From NCBI GenBank assembly GCA_002118135.1, contig BDIU01000606.1:1-14293 (forward strand): 14,293 nt of DNA, in the 5' to 3' direction. Both the position numbers and the translations under genes were made by a program. This stretch comes from Trebouxia sp. TZW2008 (lineage: Eukaryota; Chlorophyta; Trebouxiophyceae; Trebouxiales; Trebouxiaceae). A model generated the notes under the pieces. That model was given only the letters and a program-made list of their open reading frames with translations. It was not told where the DNA came from and did no database searches. Of the stretch, positions 1 through 8,500 are shown one piece after another. Numbering within the stretch: the stretch's first letter is position 1; every line of letters begins with the position of its first letter.

Positions 1-26
1 TACTCCGTATATACGCTGTATATCTA

Positions 27-40
27 CGTCTACGTAGACG
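27..40. repeat. 14-bp perfect palindrome
   Basis: CGTCTACGTAGACG equals its own reverse complement. It lies within a run of related TACG/TATA steps at the left edge. No protein binding site is recognised. Confidence 0.6.
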
Positions 41-139
41 AGGGCAATCCGTAGATGCCAGGCATCACTGACTAGCGCAGAGATCCACTTCCGTGTAGTG
101 TATCTGGCCGTGCGGTATCGTATGTAACTCGGAACCCGT

Positions 140-210
140 GAGCGTGAGAGACGCTCCACGAGAGTCTCGTGACGAGACGCTCATGAGACACTCATGAGAC
201 GCTCATGAGA
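140..210. repeat. Inverted repeats followed by an 11-bp tandem array
   Basis: Three elements sit side by side. GAGCGT-GAGAG-ACGCTC (140-156, with an extra base at the edge) is a 6-bp inverted repeat. CACGAGA-G-TCTCGTG (157-171) is a 7-bp inverted repeat with a one-base centre. Then GAGACGCTCAT / GAGACACTCAT / GAGACGCTCAT (174-206) are three 11-bp direct copies, with a fourth starting at 207. All are built from the same GAGAC/GCTC words. The position, about 300 bp upstream of the gene A start codon, would suit a regulatory array, but this is inference. Confidence 0.65.
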
Positions 211-506
211 TGTGTAATCTGGGGTACCGTTACACACAATTGCGATCCCGCGACGGTGAATCGTGACGCTTGCTGCGTGGAGAGAACAAGAGCTTTTTGC
301 TACCGCATTGATTGCCAGCATCGACGCTGCATCACACCAAAGCTATCCAGTTGCTAGCAAGATCCAAGATCACGGCAGGATTGCTGTCCGTCCGCCCGCC
401 TTGGCAGGCTGCATCTCGCCTGATTAAGTTGACAACGCACAAAAAAGCGTCGCACTTCCCGCCGAGACCTCGTGCGTGTGCGCAACGCGTTGCTCAAGTC
501 AGTGCC

Positions 507-3500
507 ATGGCTCCGAAACGACAAACCGAAACAAAGTCCAGCTCTCCTTCTAAGAAACCCAAGACATCAGAAGCTAAAACAGGAAGCAAGTCAAAAGGCA
601 AACCAAACGAACTTGTGGATGCTCTGATCACAGACAAGTTGCTGGGACAAACATACTGTGAGGAGCTCGGCATTGACCTCTCTGCTGGATCCAACGCCGT
701 TTTCCAATGGCTAGCATGCTCGAGCATGTTTGGGAGTAGACTCAGCGAGGTCGGCTCTGCATTGCTGAAGGTTTCTTTCGCTTGGTCATCCAGCTTTGCC
801 GGCAGTACCTTCTGCACCTGTTTGGCAGTAGGCAGCTGTGATCTTGCATTCAGCTGTGGTCTTCCCTTGCATTCGGACTGGCAATGCAGGTTGTGACAAT
901 GCGTGCAGCCAGGGGCTTGCTGGAGTCCAAGCTTGCATCCCCTCAGGCCATTAGTGATGCTCCACTTGAGGAGGAAGTTGAGGCTCTGCACTCACAGGGA
1001 AATGTGCAGCGGGGTAAGCATCGCATCCTTCGTTAGGAAGCTTATGTGTTGCCTGCATTACGTAAGGTGTCCACTGATTCTGACATGATATGCATTATGC
1101 CTTGTTGGGTCTCTGCGACACTGCATACATGTTGATGGACATATCAGTTAGTCTGCCACAACAACTGTCAGGTTGACTGGACTGATACACGATGTTGCTT
1201 TGCTGCTCTGACCTTGCGCACTGCATTGCTCTGTGCTGTCAGGATAAAGCAGGTATAAATCTGCAGACAGGAAAAATGTAACGTACTGCATTACACTGCA
1301 ATTACCTCATGCTCTTTGTGGGAGAAAGCAATTCATTCCAATGAGAAGGCAAAACAAAGCATTTCATGTTGATCTCAGAACAAACGGTTGCATTGCAGCA
1401 ACTTGCTTGTCTGTGCAGCACCAAGCATGAGCCACTATTTGAACCAGACAGCCAAGGTGGTGCTAGATAAGTACAAGGGGGACTTGGACAACTTGAGAAA
1501 GGAGGCTAAGCATGATCCTGCCAAAGTCAGAGAGGCTGTCAAGGCTTTCAAGGTAAGCATTGTAAAGGAACAAACAACCCAAGAAACAGAATGTCTCTGG
1601 ATACTGGGCGGCTTTTTGACTAAAAGTAACTTAGCATGTGAAATCATCGCTGATGCTGCGTTTGTTCCTTTGTTGTGAACTGTTTTGAGCTCCTGCTAGG
1701 GCTACAAACAAACACTATAAAGTCAAACAGGCTTCAATGTGTCTCCTAGTGTGGCACAGCACAACATCTCAACCAGTGCTGCTAGTTTGCGTCATGTCAC
1801 TCCGGCAGACAGTCTATGCACACGAGAGCATGCTAAGTGCAGAGCAGTGCTGCTGATGTCTGTGCTTATGCCTGCTGCATATTGTGTGCATGAGCTACAA
1901 CACCTTGATTTGTCAACTCTGAAACATTCGCCAAATTGCTTGTATGTCAAACAGTCAAACTCTTACTGCTTGCTTCTGCCAACGAACAGCAGACTGGGCT
2001 GCAAATGATGACACCCAGATGCCTTTCGCCGCCATTCTGTGCACAGCATTGCAGGTGTGTTTTCCAGTCATCACTGAATTTCTTGGTCAGGGAAGCCCCT
2101 GAGCCTTGAGAGGTGCTGTTCCCCTTTGCAGAACACAGACGTCACAGTCAGATGACAGCAGCATGCTAACAGCAATGTTGATTGCTGCTTTGCCGACGTT
2201 GTAGTGATCACCTTCTTCAAGGGAGCTCAAGCAGCTTAAGAAGAATTAATCCCTTGTGGTAGCTGCAAAAATCACAGTCAAGCCACAGAACAAGCACAAT
2301 CAGAACAGACAGCATTAGGGTTTTCATTGCTGGAGGGACTTGGCGAGGTGGCAGTGAACATCTTCTTCAGGGAAGCCCAACAGGCTTGCAAGGAGCTTCC
2401 CCTTTGCAGATGATAGAAAGTCACAACAAAACAACAGACACATTACAATCCCATTGTGCATTTGCTGCAGGGTTTTGGTGAGGTTGCAGTGAACATTTTC
2501 TTCAGGGAAGCCCAAGAGGCCTGGGAGGAGCTGTTCCCCTTTGCAGATGACAGAACCTTAAAGCTGGCTGCAGAGCATGGCCTGCCAGACGATTCTGCCA
2601 AGCTGGCAGAGCTGGTGGACAATGACAGGCACAAGTATGTGAGGCTGCTTGCTGCGCTCATCAGGTCCAACTTGCGCAAAATCCCAGTGGACGATGAGAA
2701 AGCTGAAGTAGACTCCGGTGTGTACCCTAGTGCCAACTATTCTGTTTTCCAGTGGACTGCTGCATCATGGGCGTCTGATCTTCAAGTATGTGATGTTGCT
2801 TGCTGTCCTCATTGAGTTTCATCTATGCTAGATCCCAGTACGTCAAGGCTGAGGTAGACTCAGGTGTGTGTCTCAGCGCTTGCTGTCCTGTCTCAAAACA
2901 GCATTGTGCATCGAGTGATATCGGCAAAATTGCTGCACATTGACAGGCACATGTATCTCAGACTGCTTGCTGCGCCCATCAGTTCTGATCTATGCAAGAT
3001 ACCAGTGGACGATGTAAAAGCTGAGGTAGACTCAAGTGTGTGCCTCACAGCAAGCTGTACTGTCATGTTCTCAAGCAGCATGGTGCATGCGTCTTGCGTG
3101 TTGTTCTGTAAAAGGTTGCACAGTGACAGTTCCCTTTTTGCAGACCTGCAGCTTGGCTCGACTTGAGTTGATGCCATCTAGGTTGTGTGTGTCTCAGGCT
3201 CAAATACTATGAGCCACTGTGAGCTGTGTCTGCATGCTTTTGAGCCTGCAATATATATCATAATACGTTGTGTCTGCATGCTCTTGAGGCTGCAAACAAT
3301 TACCATTATCCGCTGTATCTGCATGCTTTTGAGGCTGCAATCAGTCATCAAAACACGCTATGTCTCAGACAATTGCTGATGCTAGAGCGGAAACAGTGAC
3401 ACCTTTGATCAGTGCTTTTGAAGTGATCCAGCTTATGAACAGACTTGATTGCTCAAAGACAGTCGCTTGGTGACTATACATACCTAGCAAGGCCTTTGAG

Positions 3501-3821
3501 CCCAACTAGTGTGCGTTATTATGTATGCATGTATGTCTGCATTGTTTGGAGCTTGCAATCAGTCATGGTACTATGCTGTGTCTGCCTTTATGACGCCATC
3601 ATCAAGCCATGATGTCATTCATCCAAGACAAGTGCAGTGCTGCATCACTGAGTGCTCCTTGAACTCAACTCTTTCAGCAAAGTGGTGTTGACACTGTAGG
3701 TGACCTGAAGAAGGAGAAGGAAGAGCATGAGCAGTACAAAAAGGACAACATCAACACAGACAAAGTGGAACTTCAGAAGCAGGAGGTTGTGGAAAGATAC
3801 CCTCGAGAACTGAAAAAGTGA
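507..3821 (+). CDS. Gene A: HhH-GPD superfamily (endonuclease III-like) protein, five exons
   Basis: Proposed exons: 507-770, 890-1013, 1419-1552, 2471-2707 and 3678-3821, giving about 300 residues. All junction phases agree. The start is the ATG in GCCATGG. Residues 1-34 are Lys/Ser-rich with KKPK, suggesting a nuclear localisation signal. Residues 35-255 match from memory an uncharacterised bacterial/fungal family annotated as endonuclease III-like or base-excision-repair-like: FQWL...SRLSE (about 67-80), VVLDKYKGDLDNLRKEA (about 143-159), a helix-hairpin-helix FKGFGEVAVNIFF spanning the exon 3/4 junction (about 173-185), then EAWEELFPFADDRTLK and RLLAALIR. No C-terminal four-cysteine FeS cluster is seen, and catalysis is unproven. 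The last exon adds a charged KKEKEEHEQYKK tail. The exon 4 donor is uncertain: GAA|GTAGAC (2708) and CAA|GTATGT (2786) both keep phase 0, the latter giving about 326 residues. Exons 1-4 are the surest part. Confidence 0.8.
2055..2142 (+). pseudogene. Decayed copy of gene A exon 4 start, in intron 3
   Basis: After a GCAG, this stretch follows exon 4 of gene A with many changes. The shared blocks are TTCTT..TCAGGGAAGCCC, GAGCC and GTGCTGTTCCCCTTTGCAG. The conceptual product is not open across the region (TGA within). It is the older and more diverged of two exon-4 copies in this intron and is read as a dead tandem duplicate. Confidence 0.7.
2336..2410 (+). pseudogene. Younger decayed copy of gene A exon 4 start, in intron 3
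   Basis: It begins 135 bp before the true exon 4 and reads GLGEVAVNIFFREAQQ in the same register as the true exon. A two-base loss in the GAGCTGTTCCCC block (here GAGCTTCCCC) then shifts the frame, and TGA/TAG follow. The acceptor CTGCAG has become CTGGAG. The copy is therefore a frameshifted pseudo-exon produced by tandem duplication of the intron end plus exon start. Confidence 0.8.
2838..2912 (+). repeat. Short copy of the exon 4 / intron 4 border of gene A
   Basis: The block GTCAAGGCTGAGGTAGACTC followed by GGTGTGTGTCTCAG repeats the true exon 4 end (GCTGAAGTAGACTCCGGTGTGT, 2703-2724) and the same border in the larger copy at 3017-3045. The sequence that follows (CAGC-TTGCTGT-CTGTC...CAGCAT.GTGCAT) also matches that after the larger copy, so intron sequence was duplicated together with the exon edge. 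Confidence 0.65.
2923..3100 (+). repeat. Copy of the 3' half of gene A exon 4 with an open reading frame
   Basis: Read in frame, it gives DRHMYLRLLAAPISSDLC and then KIPVDDVKAE, against DRHKYVRLLAALIRSNLR and KIPVDDEKAE in exon 4. It has no stop and ends in the same GAG|GTAGAC border. Several changes are conservative, so it may once have been, or may still be, an alternative exon, although no clean TGCAG acceptor precedes it (closest: ACATTGACAG at 2938-2947, CTGCAC nearby). It lies in intron 4 together with the shorter border copy. Confidence 0.7.
3225..3368 (+). repeat. 45-bp tandem repeat, about 3.2 copies
   Basis: TGTGTCTGCATGCTTTTGAG recurs at 3225, 3269 and 3314 with a partial copy at 3359; the spacing is 44, 45 and 45 bp. 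Each unit is followed by a CTGCAA box and an AT-rich spacer ending in ACG or CCGC. Diverged relatives (TGTCTGCATTGTTTGGAGCTTGC) appear again near 3534-3590. The array lies inside intron 4 of gene A. Confidence 0.75.
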
Positions 3822-4272
3822 ATGCGATTTCCATCTTGTGTGTACAGACATATGACTCTGTCAATGGGTTTGTCAAGTGTGTGTCACGTCACTGAGGCAC
3901 CGCTACCATTTTGCAGTACTGCAGACAATGGCACTCATCCTCAGTGTGAGTTGCCTGAGCTTACGCCGAGCTTTGTTTTAAGTTCAATTGCTCTGCGTTG
4001 AGTGTAGGTTGCAATGTTAGCTGTGGTTGTTGTTGTGTTGGTTTCCAGGGTTGTTTTGGATTGACCCAGCAGACATGGCACGCTTTCTGTCTGTTCTTGC
4101 CAGCTGTGCTGTTTCTGGGTGACTGTGCTGACTTGACACAAGCAACAGAATCTGCCAATGTGCTCCAGGGTAACTGCAGTGTTTGAGTGTTTGTTTTGTG
4201 TAGCAGGATCCAAAGTGCGGGACATGCTGCAAGGTGTCGGGTGTACATAGCACAAATGAATTAGCAACTTGC

Positions 4273-4287
4273 TGTAATGATATGTAA
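4273..4287 (+). promoter_or_regulatory. Probable poly(A) signals of gene A (two TGTAA)
   Basis: TGTAA occurs at 4273-4277 and 4283-4287, and these are the first on the plus strand after the gene A stop. TGTAA is the usual polyadenylation signal of green algae. The implied 3' UTR is about 450-480 nt. Confidence 0.5.
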
Positions 4288-4299
4288 ACCTGTCATCTG

Positions 4300-5030
4300 T
4301 CCTTATGACTGCTGTTGCACATCATGCTTGGCTATTAAAGGTAGCCACCAGTGACTGCAGTACTGCATGTATGACGACCAAGTCTGCAATTTTTAAGGGC
4401 AGGTTTGGTCAGGGCTGGGAAAAGACTTGATTTTGCAAAGTGCTGTCTAGAGCAATACTTGCTGCTTGCAAGCCATGGGCATCAAGTGTATGGACAACTG
4501 CAAATGCAGTGTTGACTTGCATGCTCCTCAACAGCCAACGTTGGGCTGAAACTTGGCGCATCAGAGCAATTGCATAGCTGCCTGCTCAAGGTAGACAATC
4601 TTGAGACAGCAAGCAAGTTGACTGCAAAAACCGCAAGACACACCTCACTGAACAAGGTTTAAGTGGCACTCTCAAGGGTGGAAGACGCTCAAATGCTGCT
4701 TTGGTTGTGTGTAGCAGTGCTGCTTGACCCAGCGCGATGTGCCAAAGGTGTATACACAAGCGCACAGTTACGTATTGTCAAGGACTGGCACTGCCAGAGC
4801 AAAAGCAAAGCTGCTAGCTCAAAATGTACAATCCTGCAATTGCAAGCAAGCTGAAGGCAACAGTTGCTGCACGAGGCAAACTGACTGTCTGAGAAGGAAA
4901 ACCGGCGAAGGGTGTGTCTTCAGTACTGCTGAGCCTTGCCTGGCATGTCATGCAAGTCTAAAAGCATATGCCTCTGTGTAATCTCAGCAACAGGTGCAAT
5001 GGAAAGTGAAGTGAAGACCGCAGACATTTA
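4300..5030. other. Intergenic space between convergent genes A and B
   Basis: Only short chance reading frames are present on either strand, without splice partners, repeats in protein sequence or family resemblance. Both neighbours end towards this space. I see no RNA gene or mobile element in it. Confidence 0.5.
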
Positions 5031-5031
5031 T

Positions 5032-5036
5032 TTACA
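5032..5036 (-). promoter_or_regulatory. Probable poly(A) signal of gene B (TGTAA)
   Basis: TTACA on the plus strand is TGTAA in the sense of gene B, about 480 nt downstream of its stop codon. The length is like that inferred for gene A. No other candidate was noted between this signal and the stop. Confidence 0.4.
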
Positions 5037-5517
5037 AGTTGCTGAATCAATGGGATCTCAACAAAGTGCTCACACTCAGTGTTTGTGCTGATATCAAACA
5101 GTCTATCCTGGCACACTTCTCATCAAGCACTCAAAGCTGCAAGCTAGGTTGCCATCCCAGTTGGCAAGCATGCATCCAGCAAAATTTAGCAAAACTCAGC
5201 AAAATTCATTCAAGGGGTCACATTTGCTGGCATTCAAATCTTTATCTGTCTATATACAAGGCAGTAGCTTCAAATCAATTATCTACCAATATATACAAGG
5301 TAATGCTGCAGAAAGAAACAACTGACTGAGTATGTACAAAAGCTACACTCAAGCTGTCAACAACAAGGTTGAATATTTTCAAATTGGTGTCACTGGCGTC
5401 ACAAGTGCTACAAGGCTGCTATGGCTGCAAAGCATGTCACAATCGCTTCAAGGCTGCAAAGGCTGCATTGTTGTATCATGTTGTATTGTTGTGTCATGTT
5501 GTATCAGGTGTGTTGTA

Positions 5518-8500
5518 TCAAACGTGCACACCAGCACCAACACCAGCACCTGTATTGCCGACACCCGCGCCAACACCAGCACCGACGCTAACACCTGAGT
5601 TGCCTGTGTTTGCACCAGCACCAGCACCAGCGTTGACACCTGTGCTGCCTGTGTTCACACCAGCGCCAGCGCCAGCGTTAACACCTGTGCTGCCTGAGCT
5701 GCTGCCTGTGTTGACACCAGCACCAGCACCAGCACCAACGCCTGTGTTGCCCTTGTTCACACCAGCACCAGCACCAGCACCTACACCAGTGCTACCATCG
5801 CCTGTGCTAACACCAGCACCAACACCAAGATCAATGCCAGGTGATAGGGTCCATGTGGGCTCTTGGGTCCATGTGGGCTCAGGAGTCCATGTGGCCTCTG
5901 GGGTCCAGGTGGCCTCTGGGGTCCATGTGGGAGATGGAGTCCATGTGGCCTCAGGGGTCCATGTGGCCTCAGGGGACCATGTGGGTGATGGGCTCCATGT
6001 GGCCTCAGGAGTCAATGTGGCCTCAGGGGTCCATGTAGGTGATGGAGTCCATGTGGCCTCAGGGGTCCATGTGGGTGATGGAGTTGAGGTAGCAACCGGG
6101 GTCCATGTGGGTGATGGGGTGTTTGTGGATGCCTGAGTGGTTGCTGGGGTCTTTGTGGGGGTCTCAGTGGGTGCCTGGGTGGGTGCAGGTGCCTTGGTTG
6201 GGGTAGCTGTGGGTGCCTGGGTAGGTGCTGGGGCCTTGGTTGGGGTCATGGTGGGGGCCTTAGTGGGTATTGGGGTGTACATGGGTGGTGGTGATGCCTT
6301 GGTAGATGGTGAAGGTGTAAACTTGGCAGTTGGTGCAGGTGTGACCTTGGGTGCTGGTGAGGGAGTAACCTTTGGTGCTGGTGGAGGCGTAACCTTGGCA
6401 GATGGTGAAGGCGTAACCTTTGAAGCTGGGGTAGGGGTTGCCTTGGACACTGGCTTAGGTCCTGACTGAGCAGGTGTTGATGAGGCAACAGCTGGTGAAG
6501 AAGAAGCAGCAGCTGGGGAAGAAGAAGCAGCAGCTGGTGAAGCAGAAGCGGCAGCTGGTGAAGCAGAAGCGGCAGCTGGTGAAGGTGAGGCGGCAGCTGG
6601 TGCAGAAGATGAAGAGGCAGCAGCTGCAGGGCTAGAGTGGTGAAGGGGGTGGTGTGGGTGGTGAGGCGGTGAGCCTGAGCTTGAGCTGGCTGGTGAAGAC
6701 GATGAAGAGGCAGCAGCAGGTGCTGGACCTGGTGCCAGAGCAAAGCTGGTTGGGCAGGAGCAGATACACTGCACCAGAACGAGGCAAAGTCAGAGCTTGC
6801 ATGTAAATCATTGCACAACACTAATTGTCGGGCAAGAGCAGATGCATTGCAGCTGGGAGAGGGCAAGTCAGAAATGGCATGTAAGTTGTTGTGCAAACTC
6901 AAGGTGGGAGCATGCAGTGCAAAATGATGTCAGACTCAGAACCTGCAACAATGCTAGCAGAGTACAATGGTGATGCAAATACAGTGCTTGTACACTTGCA
7001 GCACCGCAGAAGACATAGCACAACGTATGATCATGAGGTTGAGCAAACATTCATGCACTCAGCAGTCAGTGCCATGTGTCAAGTGCCAAGGCTTTGTATG
7101 CCGACACTAGCTCGTTAATATACAGGCTGCGTTATTATATAATGAGCGCAAAAAGGTAGTGATGATACACAACTATGCAATGTAAACGCCTCAGTAAAGC
7201 AACAGCAGGGAGCTCACGTCTGTGAAGGCCTCGTACTGAGTGGGCACTGGCTTGGGTGCGCATGAGGACCCAGAAGAAGAGTCAGAGGAGCCAGCATCAG
7301 CACCCATGCCTGAGCTGAGGTTGTCCACGGCATCGGCCATGTCATCAATCATGGCAGGGGGCAGAGCTGGGGCCACAGCTGGGGCTGATGAGGGGCCACT
7401 TGCGTAGGCCACAGGGCAGGAGCAGATGCACTGCAGCAGTAAAGAGATTGATGAGTCACAGCATTGTTTGCATGATTATAAAGGCAAGAGCAGATGCACT
7501 GCAGCGGCAAACTCGTATGTCAGTCACAGTAAGGGCTGTATCAGATACAAGTGACCAACAACGCTGGCATATAGAAGTGAGCATCATAAGCAGAACAGGA
7601 CATACAGGCAGCTCTGTGCATGAAAGCAATTTCAGAGTAAAGGCCTGCAAAACAAGCCAAAAAAGGCAGTACAAGCTGACTGCTATAGCAATTTGACATG
7701 CAATTGATGCATACCAACACATCTGCTGCAAACTGACAGAATAAAACAGATTGTTCAGAGATCTGCAACTGCAGCAAACAGGCATATGCATAGGCAAACA
7801 TGAAAGATGACAGTGTCAAAGACAACAGCATACCTCAACAAATGCCTCATACTGAGATGGGGTTGGGTCAGATGAGCAGGGAGTGGAGTACAAGTCGCTG
7901 CTGTCACTGTCGCTGTCAGCGCTAGCTGTTGCATTTGCTGTGGCAGACACAGTCACTGGGGCAGGGGCAGGGCTCTTTCCAAACTTGGCCTTGTAGGCAC
8001 TGATGACATCCTCAAGGATGGTATGGGGTGAGTCATCGTGTGAGTCATCGCTGCTGCTGGATGGGGTGACTGAAGATGTGGCGTTGGCATTTGCCAGCGG
8101 TGCAGCATTTACTGTGGTGGCTGAGTCATCGATCTGTAGAAGTCTACGGTGGAAGTCCTGCAGAACAGCAGCAGATTGTGAGTCATTCATTCATAACGTT
8201 GGAGTCGTGTGCTAGGCAGGCTTAGGGGGGCCAACTAGGTATGTACAGGAGTAATCTCATGACTGTGACTTGCTGTACATGCATTGGATGATACAAAAGG
8301 CAACGCACATCACTGCATTGAACAACACAATGACCAAGGCACCAATAAGATCTGTATGTGAACAGCACGAGGCAGCACGAGGCACAAGAGCAAGTGTCGC
8401 AGCCTATCGATCGCAAGACAGCAGTACAAGCACCAGGCTTGCTCGGTGGTGTCAAGACTAAAGCAGTGCTGCAGGGGCGGTGAAGCCAGGAGCGTACCTG

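Larger units (their letters stand above)
1..506. promoter_or_regulatory. Upstream region / presumed promoter and 5' UTR of gene A
   Basis: No convincing coding sequence lies here. The reading frame of gene A is open upstream to about 300 but contains no ATG before 507, so this part is read as 5' UTR. TGTAA occurs at 123-127 and 213-217 on the plus strand and could be poly(A) signals of a gene lying off the left edge; this is only a possibility. The stretch carries the palindromic and tandem repeats listed separately. No clear TATA box was found. Confidence 0.35.

Noticed and set aside
312..506. Frame upstream of the gene A start, open from a TTG
   Set aside because: It contains no ATG, and the ATG at 507 has a good context (GCCATGG) and starts a nuclear-type N-terminus. 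It is taken as 5' UTR.
2733..2785. NYSVFQWTAAS after exon 4 resembles NAVFQWLACSS of exon 1
   Set aside because: The match is about ten residues around a TTTTCCA-TGG block and does not extend, so it is likely chance.
3941..4267. Several minus-strand frames of 78-108 codons
   Set aside because: Three overlapping frames are open at once because of low-complexity TTG/GTT runs, none has splice or family support, and the area fits the 3' UTR of gene A.
5369..6136. Plus-strand open frame of 255 codons, Pro-rich then Val/Gly-rich
   Set aside because: It overlaps gene B antisense. Its openness follows from the low-complexity repeats, it lacks a signal peptide or splice partners, and the minus-strand gene has a full exon series with signal peptide. 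The Pro-rich part is discussed as a possible inversion instead.
6830..6850. A further CICSCP exon in gene B
   Set aside because: The acceptor reads GCAA instead of GCAG and the frame stops after 12 codons. It is treated as a dead duplicate.
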